64,000 bases of DNA from Pedobacter boryungensis (lineage in GTDB: Bacteria; Bacteroidota; Bacteroidia; Sphingobacteriales; Sphingobacteriaceae). The translations under genes and the position numbers were made by a program. The DNA lies in assembly GCF_013204825.1 (NCBI RefSeq), contig NZ_JABMKV010000002.1, forward strand, positions 1 through 64,000. Reading direction: 5' to 3'. This document shows, one piece after another, positions 26,236-35,982 of the stretch (position 1 is the first letter of the stretch; the number at the start of each line of letters is the position of its first letter). The notes under the pieces are model-generated. The model searched no databases and was not told the origin of the DNA. It saw only the letters and a list, made by a program, of their open reading frames with translations.

Positions 26236-27582
26236 ATGAAAAACATGATCAAATTACCGGCAATTGTGCTGGGGCTCATGCTCCTACTTGCTGGAACCAC
26301 ACAAAAAGTCATGGCGCAACAAGAGGATGTTTCCTTGCAATCGTTTTACGATGAATTGTCGCCTTATGGCACCTGGATCCAAGATCCACAATACGGCTAT
26401 GTATGGCGCCCTGATGTAGATCAGGAAGATTTTAGGCCTTACTATAGCAATGGTCGTTGGGCAATGACTGAGTATGGAAATACTTGGGTTTCTAATTACG
26501 ATTGGGGCTGGGCTCCGTTTCACTATGGCCGTTGGATATATAACAGGTACAACCAATGGGTTTGGATACCAGATACCGTTTGGGGTCCGGCTTGGGTGAG
26601 TTGGAGAAGTGGTGGTGGTTATTATGGATGGGCTCCTTTAGGTCCAAGCATTAGTATAGGCATCAATATTGGCAGAGGTGGATATAGAATACCAGATATG
26701 TGCTGGAATTTTATCCCATACAGCAATATTTATTACAATAGCTATCCTCGTTATTATGGTGGTAGAAATAGAATTTATATTCAGAATACCGTGATTATTA
26801 ATAACACTTATGTTCGTAATAACAGGACTTATTACACTGGCCCTAGAGCAGAAGAGGTTAGACGTGCTACAAATCAGAATGTAACTGTTTACAATGTAAA
26901 TAGAAGCAGCAGGCCTGGAGCAAGCAGAATTGATAATAATACTGTTAATATCTATAATCCAAGACCTAGTAGAGGAAATTCGAACGTGAATGCTGCTCCA
27001 AGAAATGCTGTACAAGGTAGTATTAATCGTGGTCCTATTGGAAGAGATAATGCTACTGTAAGTACTCGCCCTGAAAGAGGAAATAGTAATGGTAGTTTTG
27101 GACAAGGTGATCGTAACGGAAATGAGAATAGAGGAAATGGTGGCATGTCTACTCGCCCTGGAAGAGGTGAAGTAAACGGTACACCAAGTAGAGGTAATGA
27201 TAACCGTGTTAGTACACCAAGAAATGATGAAGGTATAAGTTCTAGACCAAGTGTATTCGGAAGAAATCGTGAAGGCGGTGATAACCAACCACAAAGAGTT
27301 GAACGTAGTAGAGAAATGCCTCAGCAACAAGCGCAACCTCAACGTGTAGAGCGTCAGGAAACAATGCAGCAAGCACCTCAACAAAGAGAAAGTAGACCTC
27401 AACCGCAACAAGCCCAACCACAAAGAGTTGAACGCCCACAACCGGTGCAACAAGCACCTCAACGAATGGAAAGGCCACAGCCACAACGTGTTGAACGTTC
27501 ACAACCAGCACCTCAACAAAGAAGTTCTGGTGGTTCAGAAAGTCGTGGTGAAAGAGGTGGCGGTCGTCCAGGAAGAGGATAA
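26236..27582 (+). CDS. DUF6600-type exported protein with Q/R/P-rich tail
   Basis: A 448-residue protein. The signal peptide ends KVMAQQ near residue 28. Residues about 34-150 hold aromatic repeats (YDELSPYGTWIQDPQYGYVW, WGWAPFHYGRWIY, WVWIPDTVWGPAWVSW, YGWAPLGP) that mark the DUF6600 family. From residue 230 the chain becomes disordered, rich in Asn, Arg and Gly (RPERGNSNG units), then in Gln-Pro-Arg (QPQRVERPQP units) to the end. Glycine-arginine tails can bind RNA or anionic polymers, but the function is unknown. It is probably cell-envelope associated. A terminator follows. Confidence 0.8.
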   Translation: MKNMIKLPAIVLGLMLLLAGTTQKVMAQQEDVSLQSFYDELSPYGTWIQDPQYGYVWRPDVDQEDFRPYYSNGRWAMTEYGNTWVSNYDWGWAPFHYGRWIYNRYNQWVWIPDTVWGPAWVSWRSGGGYYGWAPLGPSISIGINIGRGGYRIPDMCWNFIPYSNIYYNSYPRYYGGRNRIYIQNTVIINNTYVRNNRTYYTGPRAEEVRRATNQNVTVYNVNRSSRPGASRIDNNTVNIYNPRPSRGNSNVNAAPRNAVQGSINRGPIGRDNATVSTRPERGNSNGSFGQGDRNGNENRGNGGMSTRPGRGEVNGTPSRGNDNRVSTPRNDEGISSRPSVFGRNREGGDNQPQRVERSREMPQQQAQPQRVERQETMQQAPQQRESRPQPQQAQPQRVERPQPVQQAPQRMERPQPQRVERSQPAPQQRSSGGSESRGERGGGRPGRG

Positions 27583-27602
27583 AAAATAAGTATGAATAGT
27601 GA

Positions 27603-27632
27603 AAAAGTCGATTGAGAAATCGGCTTTTTTTG
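27603..27632 (+). terminator. Terminator after DUF6600-type gene
   Basis: AGTCGATT pairs with AAATCGGCT and is followed by eight T. Confidence 0.85.
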
Positions 27633-27693
27633 TACGTTATTATTTCGTTCCTATTGCTTAGCTAAGTTTTTTATACTAGAAAAAAAATATGCT

Positions 27694-27701
27694 TACCTTT
27701 G
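27694..27701 (+). promoter_or_regulatory. -7 box before a 14-codon ORF
   Basis: TACCTTTG is an exact match. The ATG of the short ORF is at 27709, only seven bases past it. Confidence 0.45.
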
Positions 27702-27708
27702 TAATGCA

Positions 27709-27753
27709 ATGAAACAAGCTACAGCCATATTATTTCCACTTCGCTTTTTATAA
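27709..27753 (+). CDS. Possible 14-residue leader peptide upstream of prfC
   Basis: The reading ATG to TAA encodes [14 protein letters not shown]. It begins just past a consensus -7 box and ends 56 bases before the prfC start. A second promoter lies between it and prfC. It could be a leader peptide, an independent micropeptide or chance; there is no evidence beyond position. Confidence 0.3.
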   Translation: MKQATAILFPLRFL

Positions 27754-27756
27754 AGC

Positions 27757-27787
27757 TTTGCTGTATTCGCTATTTTATTAAATTTTG
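27757..27787 (+). promoter_or_regulatory. prfC promoter
   Basis: TTTG at 27757-27760, 19 bp, then AAATTTTG at 27780-27787 (one mismatch). The prfC ATG is 22 bases downstream. Confidence 0.5.
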
Positions 27788-27809
27788 CACTCATTCTCAA
27801 TACAAATCC

Positions 27810-29390
27810 ATGGTTAATCCTGAAATAGAAAAAAGAAAAACATTTGCCATTATTAGTCACCCCGATGCTGGAAAAACTACTTTAACTGAAAAGTTTTTGT
27901 TGTTTGGTGGCGCAATTAATACTGCTGGCGCCGTAAAACGGAATAAAGCAAACCAAAGCAATACATCGGATTTCATGGAAATTGAACGCCAGCGTGGTAT
28001 TTCGGTTGCAACTTCAGTAATGGGTTTTGAATATAAAGGCAAACGAATTAATATTTTAGACACGCCGGGCCACAAGGATTTTGCCGAGGATACTTACAGA
28101 ACCTTATCGGCAGTAGACAGTGTGATTTTGGTGGTAGATTGTGTGAAAGGTGTAGAAGAGCAGACTGAAAAATTAATGTCGGTTTGTAGAATGCGAAATA
28201 CGCCTGTAATTATTTTTGTTAATAAAATGGATAGAGAGGGTAAAGAACCATTCGATCTATTAGATGAAATTGAAACTAAATTGAATATCAGCCTTTGCCC
28301 CCTTTCTTGGCCAATTGGACAAGGACATACTTTTAAAGGCGTTTATAGTATCTATAATAATCACTTAAATTTATTCAATTCAGATAAAACTAAAGTTACT
28401 GAATCGGTTGTTGCAGTTAACGACTTAAATGATGAGGCATTGCTTGATTATTTAAAAGAGACAGAGGTACAAGGCTTAAAAGATGATACGGAATTAGTTG
28501 ATGGTGTTTATGGCAAGCTCGACAAAACCTTATATACTGATGGTTTATTAGCCCCTGTATTTTTTGGTTCGGCAATTAATAATTTCGGAATTAAAGAGAT
28601 TTTGGACACTTTTATAGAGATTGCACCTAGTCCGAAACACCGCGAAGCAGAAGAAAGGGATGTGTTGGTTGAAGAGAAAAACTTTAGTGGTTTTGTATTT
28701 AAAATACACGCCAACTTAGATCCGAAACACCGCGATAGAATTGCGTTTTTAAGAATTTGCTCAGGTAAGTTTGAGCGTAATAAATTTTACTTCCATACTC
28801 GTCAAAACAAAAAGCTAAAATTTAGCAATCCGATGGATTTTATGGCTAACGAAAAAAGTATTGTTGAAGAGGCTTGGCCAGGCGATGTTGTTGGTTTATA
28901 CGATAGTGGTAACTTTAAAATAGGCGATACACTAACCGAGGGTGAGAAATTACAATTTAAGGGCATTCCGAGCTTCTCTCCTGCAATTTTTAAGGAAGTG
29001 GAGAATATGGATCCAATGCGCACTAAACAATTGGAAAAAGGAATTGAGCAGTTAACTGATGAAGGAGTTGCACAACTTTTTGTAATGCAACCTGGAAATA
29101 GGAAAGTAATTGGTGCAGTTGGCGAATTACAGTTTGAGGTTATTAGCTTTAGATTAGAACATGAGTATGGCGCAAAATGTAGGTTCCGTACGTTAACTTA
29201 TAGCAGATCGAGGTGGGTAACGTCTACAGATAATAAAAAACTAGAAGAGTTTGTAAAACGTAAACAGCAACATATTGGGGTTGACAAGGAAGATAATCCA
29301 GTTTATTTAGCAGACAACGATTTTATGATTGATATGACTAAAAGAGATTACCCAGATATCGAGTTCCATACAACTAGTGAGTTTAAATAG
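27810..29390 (+). CDS. prfC: Peptide chain release factor 3
   Basis: A 526-residue GTPase that recycles release factors 1 and 2 from the ribosome. G1 is SHPDAGKTT near residue 17, G3 is DTPGHKDF, and G4 is NKMD. The ERQRGISV block marks RF3 rather than EF-G. The C-terminal domain ([19 protein letters not shown]) is complete. The length matches E. coli RF3 (529). It is monocistronic, converging on the aminotransferase across a perfect palindrome. Confidence 0.95.
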   Translation: MVNPEIEKRKTFAIISHPDAGKTTLTEKFLLFGGAINTAGAVKRNKANQSNTSDFMEIERQRGISVATSVMGFEYKGKRINILDTPGHKDFAEDTYRTLSAVDSVILVVDCVKGVEEQTEKLMSVCRMRNTPVIIFVNKMDREGKEPFDLLDEIETKLNISLCPLSWPIGQGHTFKGVYSIYNNHLNLFNSDKTKVTESVVAVNDLNDEALLDYLKETEVQGLKDDTELVDGVYGKLDKTLYTDGLLAPVFFGSAINNFGIKEILDTFIEIAPSPKHREAEERDVLVEEKNFSGFVFKIHANLDPKHRDRIAFLRICSGKFERNKFYFHTRQNKKLKFSNPMDFMANEKSIVEEAWPGDVVGLYDSGNFKIGDTLTEGEKLQFKGIPSFSPAIFKEVENMDPMRTKQLEKGIEQLTDEGVAQLFVMQPGNRKVIGAVGELQFEVISFRLEHEYGAKCRFRTLTYSRSRWVTSTDNKKLEEFVKRKQQHIGVDKEDNPVYLADNDFMIDMTKRDYPDIEFHTTSEFK

Positions 29391-29435
29391 TCCAGTTGTT
29401 CATTAGTTCATTGGCCTAGCTCTAGTGTTAAGATA

Positions 29436-29469
29436 AAACCCCTCATCAAATTAATTTGATGAGGGGTTT
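29436..29469. terminator. Bidirectional terminator between prfC and aminotransferase
   Basis: A perfect 34-base palindrome with arms AAACCCCTCATCAAATT and AATTTGATGAGGGGTTT lies between convergent genes. Confidence 0.85.
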
Positions 29470-29503
29470 ACTACGACTTGTGTCTTGCAATGATGTATGT
29501 TTC

Positions 29504-30757
29504 TTACTTCAACTTGCTTAGCGCTTCTTTAATTCTAGGCATCATATCTTTTATATCCTGTAAAGAACAACCACCTATTGATGCTCTAAACCATGGCATA
29601 TCTTCTTTATTTCCGAAGGCAGAAAATGGCACTAATGCCGTTTGTGCTTCTTTAATTAAATAGAAATTTACATCAGCACTGTTTTTTAATATTTCGCCAG
29701 TTGGTGTAGTTTTTCCAATATAGTCGATTTTTAAAGTCAAGTAAATTGCTCCCATCGGGATAACCGCATCAACCGCAAAACCTTCATTTTTTAATTCCTG
29801 AAAACCGTTGTATAGTTCATCTAAACTGGCTTGAACCTGCGCTTTAAAACTGGCTAAAAATTCATTAACCAAAGTTTTATTTTTGAAATAATCTGCTACA
29901 GCTACTTGTTCTGCTTTAGGTGCCCAAGCCCCAATGTGGCCTAATAAAGATTTCATTTTACTGATTACATTTTCTGGTCCGAAAGCCCAACCTACACGAA
30001 CTCCCGTAGCAGCTAAACATTTAGAAATCCCATCGATATAAATTACATACTCTTTTAATTCGGGACGTAAACTAACTGGATTTACGTGTTCTTTATCAAA
30101 CGTTAGCAATGAATAAATCTGATCGTACATAATGTACAAAGGCTTTTCATCCGCTTTGCGTGATTTATTTTCTTCGATTACGATATCGCAAATCTCTTCC
30201 AACTGTTGTTGTGTAAACATGGTACCAGTTGGGTTTAATGGAGAACATAAGGCCAATAAAGTTGCTCCTTTTAAATGTGGTTTTAGCTGTGAAGCTGTTG
30301 GCATAAAATTATTGTCTACAGTAGTTTCCACAGCTATACCATTGGCAGAAGAAAGATGGCAATAATGATTATTATTCCAAGATGGCGCTGGATAAATTAC
30401 TGTATCTCCCGCATCAACTAAAGCTAAATATACTGCATAGATTAACGGGCGTGAACCACCAGCAATTAAAATTTCATTTAGTGCGTAATCCAACTCATAA
30501 CGGTCCTTTAAAATTTCGACAACTGTTTCGCGTAATGGCAAAATGCCATCGGCTGGTGGATAATTGGTATGACCTTCACGATAGGCTGTTACAATTGCTT
30601 CTTCTAATGGCTTAGGTATAGGGAAAATGGATGAGTCAAAATCACCAATGGTTAGGTTTGCAATTTGCGCACCCTTACGCTTCATATCATTTACTTCGTT
30701 ACCGATTTTAATGATTTCTGAGCCAATAAGTGTGTTTGCTAATACTGATACATTCAT
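29504..30757 (-). CDS. Class I/II aminotransferase (AspC-like)
   Basis: A 417-residue PLP enzyme. The cofactor lysine is in IDGISKCLAATGVRVGWAFG near residue 240; LNPTGTMF and YDQIYSLL are the usual fold-type I motifs, and FRASIGGCS holds the substrate-binding Arg. Family members include aspartate aminotransferases and branched relatives. It is the last gene of the arginine cluster, 19 bases past argH, so it may supply amino groups there, but the substrate is not fixed by the sequence. Confidence 0.85.
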   Translation of the reverse strand: MNVSVLANTLIGSEIIKIGNEVNDMKRKGAQIANLTIGDFDSSIFPIPKPLEEAIVTAYREGHTNYPPADGILPLRETVVEILKDRYELDYALNEILIAGGSRPLIYAVYLALVDAGDTVIYPAPSWNNNHYCHLSSANGIAVETTVDNNFMPTASQLKPHLKGATLLALCSPLNPTGTMFTQQQLEEICDIVIEENKSRKADEKPLYIMYDQIYSLLTFDKEHVNPVSLRPELKEYVIYIDGISKCLAATGVRVGWAFGPENVISKMKSLLGHIGAWAPKAEQVAVADYFKNKTLVNEFLASFKAQVQASLDELYNGFQELKNEGFAVDAVIPMGAIYLTLKIDYIGKTTPTGEILKNSADVNFYLIKEAQTALVPFSAFGNKEDMPWFRASIGGCSLQDIKDMMPRIKEALSKLK

Positions 30758-30776
30758 TTCTTTAGATTTAATTATA

Positions 30777-32108
30777 CTAAGCTAATAAGTCGGCAATAGC
30801 CTGATTTGTTTTCTCAAACTTGAATTGATCCAGAACTTCATTCATCATTGCCCTAATTTCTGAATTACATAAATTTCCAATGCTTCCTTCATGAGTATGC
30901 TTAAGGGTTTTATTTGGTGCAAATGTTCCGTTATCAATAGTTTCACCTACAATTTTATAGGCTTCTCTAAATGGAGTTCCGTTTAACGCTAACTCATTTA
31001 CTACATCCACACTAAACAAATAATCGTACTTTTTATCGTCTAGGATATTGTCTTTAACACTGATGTTTTGCAACATAAAAGTTGTCATCTCTAAGCACTC
31101 GTTTAATGAAGTAATTGCTGGGAAAAGATTTTCTTTTAATAACTGCAAATCTCTATGATAACCTGAAGGTAAGTTTGTAGTCATCATCGCAATTTCATTT
31201 GGTAAAGCCTGAATTTTATTGCAACGTGAACGAATTAACTCAAAAACATCTGGGTTTTTTTTATGTGGCATAATGCTCGAACCCGTTGTTAATTCGTCTG
31301 GGAAACTAATAAATCCAAAATTTTGGTTAATGAACAAACACACATCCATCGCCATTTTAGCTAAAGTTGCTGCTACAGATGACATTGCCTGACCCAAAAT
31401 CCTTTCGGTTTTTCCTCTTCCCATTTGGGCATAAACTACATTGTAATTTAGTTTATCAAAACCTAATAATTTGGTTGTCATTGTTCTATTTAGAGGAAAA
31501 GAAGAGCCATAACCTGCAGCAGAACCTAATGGATTTTTATTACAAACTTTGTAAGCCGCCAACATTAATTCCATATCATCAGCTAAACTTTCTGCATACG
31601 CACCAAACCACAAACCAAAAGATGATGGCATTGCTATTTGTAAGTGTGTGTAACCTGGTAAAAGTTTGTCTTTATGAGTATTGCTAAGGGTAATTAATTG
31701 GTTAAACAGTGTTGAGGTATTTTCTACCATTTCTTGAATACAAGATCTGAAATACAGTTTTAAATCCACCAAAACTTGGTCGTTACGAGATCGGCCACTG
31801 TGAATTTTTTTTCCTGCTTCGCCAATGCGTTGCGTTAATAACCACTCTACTTGTGAATGTACATCTTCTACGCTATCCTCAATTGTAAATTTACCTTCAG
31901 CTATTTCTGCATAAATAACTTTTAATGCCGCTTGAATTTCGGCCAATTCGGTTGTTGTTAGCAAATTAATGCTTGCCAACATTTCTACATGTGCCAAAGA
32001 ACCCAAAACATCAAAAGCTGCCATTTGTAAATCCAGTTCTCTGTCTTTACCAACTGTAAATGTTTCGATGCCTTTATTTACTTCAATATTTTTTTGCCAG
32101 ATTTTCAT
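30777..32108 (-). CDS. argH: Argininosuccinate lyase
   Basis: A 443-residue enzyme splitting argininosuccinate to arginine and fumarate. The signature GSSIMPHKKNPDVFE is near residue 279, and HSGRSRNDQ near 102 is the substrate-binding block. The length is slightly below the usual 460. It is the final pathway enzyme in this cluster, with a 111-base gap to argE'. Confidence 0.95.
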   Translation of the reverse strand: MKIWQKNIEVNKGIETFTVGKDRELDLQMAAFDVLGSLAHVEMLASINLLTTTELAEIQAALKVIYAEIAEGKFTIEDSVEDVHSQVEWLLTQRIGEAGKKIHSGRSRNDQVLVDLKLYFRSCIQEMVENTSTLFNQLITLSNTHKDKLLPGYTHLQIAMPSSFGLWFGAYAESLADDMELMLAAYKVCNKNPLGSAAGYGSSFPLNRTMTTKLLGFDKLNYNVVYAQMGRGKTERILGQAMSSVAATLAKMAMDVCLFINQNFGFISFPDELTTGSSIMPHKKNPDVFELIRSRCNKIQALPNEIAMMTTNLPSGYHRDLQLLKENLFPAITSLNECLEMTTFMLQNISVKDNILDDKKYDYLFSVDVVNELALNGTPFREAYKIVGETIDNGTFAPNKTLKHTHEGSIGNLCNSEIRAMMNEVLDQFKFEKTNQAIADLLA

Positions 32109-32219
32109 CAGAATATCTAATTATTTTTATTTGTGATGAAGCTTGCTATGCAGGTTTCATTATTGGATTCGACTTATACTTTAAGTGCGTTACAAAAGTA
32201 CTAAAATCGCTTCGTTTAT

Positions 32220-33287
32220 TTATTTTCCGCCCACAACAGGTTTTAACATATTGATATATCCATTTATACCTTCGGCGATTTCATGAACATATAAAAATTC
32301 ATCCGCCATATGCGAACGGCCAGAAAAACCTGGCCCACATTTTAAAGATGGAATATCTAATAATGCTTGATCTGATGTAGTTGGTGAGCCATATGTATTT
32401 TTGCCTAAGGCGATTCCTGATTGTACAATCGGATGATTTTTATCAATTTTTGATGGTTTTAACCGAACCGAACGTGGTTTAACTTCGCAGTTTACGTGTT
32501 GTTTAATAATTTCAACCACTTCTTCATTCGTATATGAATCGGTAACGCGGACGTCAACGGTAAATGTACAACTTGCAGGTACGACATTGTGTTGTGAACC
32601 TGAATTAATGATAGTAACCGTCATTTTTACAGGCCCAAAAACTTCTGATACTTTAGGAAATTCGTATGTTTTAAACCATTCTATATCTTGCAAAGCTTTA
32701 TAAATTGCATTCTCTCCTTCGTCTCTTGCTGCATGACCAGCTTTTCCATGAGCGATACAATCTATCACCAGCAACCCTTTTTCGGCAATTGCTAAATGCA
32801 TTTCTGTTGGTTCGCCAACTATTGCAAATTCTAATGGCCCAAGATCTGGAATAACTAATTCTAAGCCATCATTACCAGAAATTTCTTCTTCCGCAGTTGC
32901 GGCTAAACAGAAATTATAGGTTAGGTTTTCTTGGGGATAAAAATATAAGAAAGTAGCGATTAAGGATACTAAACAACCTCCAGCATCATTACTACCTAAA
33001 CCATATAATTTATCGTCGACAATATCTGGAGAAAATGGATTACGTGTATAACCTGAATTTGGCTTTACGGTATCATGATGTGAATTTAATAAAACGGTAG
33101 GTTTTGATGGGTCAAAGTATTTATTGTAAGCCCAAACGTTGTTTAGTTTACGAATAGTTTTTACGCCGTGTTGCTGCAAAAAAAGTTCGATTTTATTGCC
33201 AGTTTGCTGTTCTTCTTTACTAAAAGATGGTGTTTTAATCAATTCACGCAGCAGTTCCGTACTTTCTTCTATGAGTTTGTTAATCAT
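32220..33287 (-). CDS. argE: M20 deacylase, ArgE-type (acyl-citrulline)
   Basis: A 355-residue zinc peptidase-fold enzyme. Metal-binding motifs are LNSHHDTVKPN, LGSNDAGGCLVSL and ATAEEEISGND; the dimerisation domain follows at about residue 165. In organisms that carbamoylate acyl-ornithine, this enzyme removes the acyl group from N-acyl-citrulline, not N-acyl-ornithine, and the neighbouring argF' suggests that here. Whether the acyl group is acetyl or succinyl is open. Confidence 0.88.
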   Translation of the reverse strand: MINKLIEESTELLRELIKTPSFSKEEQQTGNKIELFLQQHGVKTIRKLNNVWAYNKYFDPSKPTVLLNSHHDTVKPNSGYTRNPFSPDIVDDKLYGLGSNDAGGCLVSLIATFLYFYPQENLTYNFCLAATAEEEISGNDGLELVIPDLGPLEFAIVGEPTEMHLAIAEKGLLVIDCIAHGKAGHAARDEGENAIYKALQDIEWFKTYEFPKVSEVFGPVKMTVTIINSGSQHNVVPASCTFTVDVRVTDSYTNEEVVEIIKQHVNCEVKPRSVRLKPSKIDKNHPIVQSGIALGKNTYGSPTTSDQALLDIPSLKCGPGFSGRSHMADEFLYVHEIAEGINGYINMLKPVVGGK

Positions 33288-33324
33288 AATTTTGATTTAA
33301 GATTTCGAAATTCCTCATTTCAAA

Positions 33325-34128
33325 TTAATCATTATATAGTCCAGCTGCTTTTTTAGCCGAGAGCTTAATTCCTTTAATAAATGCCGAGCTAAAACCGTTA
33401 TGTTCCATCTCATTTAAACCTGCAATTGTACATCCTTTTGGTGAGGTTACTTTATCAATTTCTCCCTCTGGGTGACTTTGGGTTAATAGCAATAAATCAG
33501 CTGCTCCCTTTGCTGTTTGAACGGCCATCTTTAAAGCGTCATGTGCATGAAATCCAATCTCAACTCCACCTTGTGATGCAGCTCTGATGCTACGTAAAAA
33601 GAAAGCAATACCACATGCACAAAGTGCTGTTGCCGAAGTCATTAAATCTTCATTAATAGTAACTACCGAACCTACTGTTTCAAAAAGTGTGGTAACTTCA
33701 TGCATATTTTTATCTATCGCATTATCGCTAGCAATACATGTCATACTTTGCCCAATGGCAATTGCGGTATTTGGCATTGCTCTAATTACCTGAACATTAT
33801 TGCCTAATTCTTTACGCACATCCTCGCAAGTTACACCAGAAACCACCGAAATAACCAACTGTTTTTCTGGTTGTATTGACGACGCAATTTCTTCTAAAAC
33901 TTTTTTAAGTTGTTGAGGCAATACTGCTAGAACAACAATATCTGCATTATAAATTGCGACAATATTATTGTCACTCACGTTAAAACCAGCAGCAACTTCA
34001 TTGGTCATGAGCTTTAGATTGCGTCTGGTTAATGTAATGTCATCTGGTTTACAGTAGGCTTTATTTACAAGGCCTTTTGCAAGCGAGAGGCCAATGTTTC
34101 CACTACCGATAATGGTTATTTTTTTCAT
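33325..34128 (-). CDS. proC: Pyrroline-5-carboxylate reductase
   Basis: A 267-residue enzyme reducing pyrroline-5-carboxylate to proline. The Rossmann start is ITIIGSGNIGLSLAKGL, followed by VIRAMPNTAIAIGQSMTCI and the C-terminal TSPKGCTIAGLNEMEHNGF block, all typical. Its place between argB and argE' links proline to arginine synthesis, which share glutamate as source. Confidence 0.93.
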   Translation of the reverse strand: MKKITIIGSGNIGLSLAKGLVNKAYCKPDDITLTRRNLKLMTNEVAAGFNVSDNNIVAIYNADIVVLAVLPQQLKKVLEEIASSIQPEKQLVISVVSGVTCEDVRKELGNNVQVIRAMPNTAIAIGQSMTCIASDNAIDKNMHEVTTLFETVGSVVTINEDLMTSATALCACGIAFFLRSIRAASQGGVEIGFHAHDALKMAVQTAKGAADLLLLTQSHPEGEIDKVTSPKGCTIAGLNEMEHNGFSSAFIKGIKLSAKKAAGLYND

Positions 34129-34156
34129 GATTCTAGTTTATGGTTGATTGCTGTAT

Positions 34157-34945
34157 TTATGCTAACATCTTAGTCCCAAATAATCCATCACTTAACTCAG
34201 AAAGTTCATCTGCTTTGCCAATATAAACTGCCGAAACTCCTTTTTTTATCGCTTCAAAAGCATTATGTAATTTAGGAATCATTCCACCTTGAACTGTTCC
34301 ATTTGCTTTTAATCCTTCAAATTCACCAGTTCTGATTTCTCTCACTACCGAATTATCATCATTTACATCTTTCAATACTCCTTTTTTCTCAAAACAATAT
34401 ATCAAACGGGTTTCATATAATGATGCCATAGCAATTGCCAGAGCTGAAGCAATTGTATCTGCATTGGTATTTAGTAATTGCGAATCTCCATCGTGTGTAA
34501 TTGCACATAAAACAGGTGTTAGACCTGCTTTTAGTAAATTATCCAACATAGTTGATGATACAGAATTTTCATCCAAATCGCCGACATAACCATAATCTAT
34601 TTCTTTTACAGGGCGTTTTTTGGCTTTGATAATATTTCCATCAGCTCCTGTTAAGCCTATCGAATTACAACCTTTTGCTTGCAATTGAGCAACCATATTT
34701 TTATTGATTAACCCAGCATAAACCATAGTTACAATGCGTAAAGTTTCAATATCAGTAATTCGCCTTCCATCAACCATTTTTGCTTCAATACCTAATGATT
34801 CACTAAGTTCAGTTGCAATTTTACCACCCCCATGAACCAAAATTTTATCTCCAGGCAGAGCTGTAAAATCTAACAAAAACTGATGTAGATTTTGAGAGTT
34901 ATCAATTACATTTCCGCCTATTTTGATGATGGTGAGTTGTTTCAT
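34157..34945 (-). CDS. argB: Acetylglutamate (acylglutamate) kinase
   Basis: A 262-residue amino-acid kinase that phosphorylates N-acylglutamate. It starts MKQLTIIKIGGNVID, has KILVHGGGKIATELS, and ends with YIGKADELSELSDGLFGTKM. A longer reading starts at 34993 inside argF', but the ATG at 34945, two bases past the argF' stop, gives the normal N-terminus. Feedback by arginine is common in the family but not predictable here. Confidence 0.94.
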   Translation of the reverse strand: MKQLTIIKIGGNVIDNSQNLHQFLLDFTALPGDKILVHGGGKIATELSESLGIEAKMVDGRRITDIETLRIVTMVYAGLINKNMVAQLQAKGCNSIGLTGADGNIIKAKKRPVKEIDYGYVGDLDENSVSSTMLDNLLKAGLTPVLCAITHDGDSQLLNTNADTIASALAIAMASLYETRLIYCFEKKGVLKDVNDDNSVVREIRTGEFEGLKANGTVQGGMIPKLHNAFEAIKKGVSAVYIGKADELSELSDGLFGTKMLA

Positions 34946-34947
34946 AT

Positions 34948-35925
34948 TTATAGTTTTTCTAGCATTGTTTTTAAAACTGCTTGCGCTGCCCAAAGACGAT
35001 TTCCTGCCTCGTGAATAACTAAAGAGTTCGGTCCGTCCAAAATTTCTGATGATAACTCTAAATCCCTACGAACAGGTAAACAATGCATTACTTTCGCATC
35101 GTTTGTTAGCCCTAGCTTTTCGTTGTTCATCATCCAACCATCTGGATACGTTAAAACCTTACCATACTCTTTATAGCTGCTCCAATTTTTTACATAGATG
35201 TAATCTGCTCCATTTAATGCAGATTCCAAATCGTACACTATTTTTGCACCTGTTGTAAAATCATCTGAAAGTTCATAACCCTCTGGTTGAGCAATCGTAA
35301 AATCTAACATATTTTCTTGCTGAGCTTTGCACATCCATTCGGCAAAAGAATTTGGAACAGCTTGCGGTAATGCTTTTACATGTGGAGCCCAAGCTAAAAC
35401 AACTTTAGGTTTTGCATTAGCTCCAACTCTTAATGGATTCCAGGTTTCGTGAATGGTTATTAAATCTGCAAAGCTTTGCAAAGGATGACGAGTTGCGCTT
35501 TCCAAACTTACTACAGGAACGCCGCAATATTTTACAAATTTATTAAAGAAATCTTCGTTATAATCTTCATCGCGGTTGTTCAATTTAGGGAAAGAACGTA
35601 ATCCTAAAATATCGCAATATTGACCCATAACTGCTGCTGCTTCGCGAATATGCTCAACTGTTGAACCATTCATCACCACTCCATCTTGCGTTTCTAAAGC
35701 CCAACCCTCTTTGTCCATGTTCATTACCATCACATTCATGCCTAAATTAAGCGCAGCTTTTTGTGTACTTAACCGTGTACGTAAACTCGGATTCATAAAA
35801 ACTAACCCTAAGGTTTTGTTTTTGCCTAAATCTTGCTTCGCATAAGGATTTGCTTTCAATGTCAATGCATCGTTTACAAATTGTTTGATGTTTGGAACAT
35901 CATGTACTGAAGTGAAAAGTTTCAT
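34948..35925 (-). CDS. argF': N-acylornithine carbamoyltransferase (acetyl or succinyl)
   Basis: A 325-residue transcarbamylase. The carbamoyl phosphate loop is NPSLRTRLSTQ (SxRTR) near residue 46, followed by HPLQSFADL and HCLPVRRD. The region NGSTVEHIREAA near residue 108 replaces the Glu or Pro that, from memory, separates acetyl- from succinylornithine enzymes with Val. The overall sequence is much closer to the Bacteroides and Xanthomonas acyl-ornithine forms than to classical OTC. It makes N-acyl-citrulline in the arginine operon, two bases before argB. Confidence 0.88.
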   Translation of the reverse strand: MKLFTSVHDVPNIKQFVNDALTLKANPYAKQDLGKNKTLGLVFMNPSLRTRLSTQKAALNLGMNVMVMNMDKEGWALETQDGVVMNGSTVEHIREAAAVMGQYCDILGLRSFPKLNNRDEDYNEDFFNKFVKYCGVPVVSLESATRHPLQSFADLITIHETWNPLRVGANAKPKVVLAWAPHVKALPQAVPNSFAEWMCKAQQENMLDFTIAQPEGYELSDDFTTGAKIVYDLESALNGADYIYVKNWSSYKEYGKVLTYPDGWMMNNEKLGLTNDAKVMHCLPVRRDLELSSEILDGPNSLVIHEAGNRLWAAQAVLKTMLEKL

Positions 35926-35944
35926 GCTTTTGAGCTTATCTTAT

Positions 35945-35972
35945 CGTCATTGAGAGATATGAAGCAATGACG
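35945..35972. repeat. Short relative of the 273-bp repeat palindrome
   Basis: CGTCATTG and CAATGACG face each other around AGAGATATGAAG, matching the degenerate arm sequence of the repeat at 1-546. It lies in the spacer between argD and argF'. Confidence 0.6.
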
Positions 35973-35982
35973 CAATGTTTAA

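Noticed and set aside
26638..27486. A 282-codon antisense frame within the DUF6600-type gene
   Set aside because: It lies over low-complexity repeats of the real gene, has no signal peptide or known motif, and its composition mirrors the sense codons.
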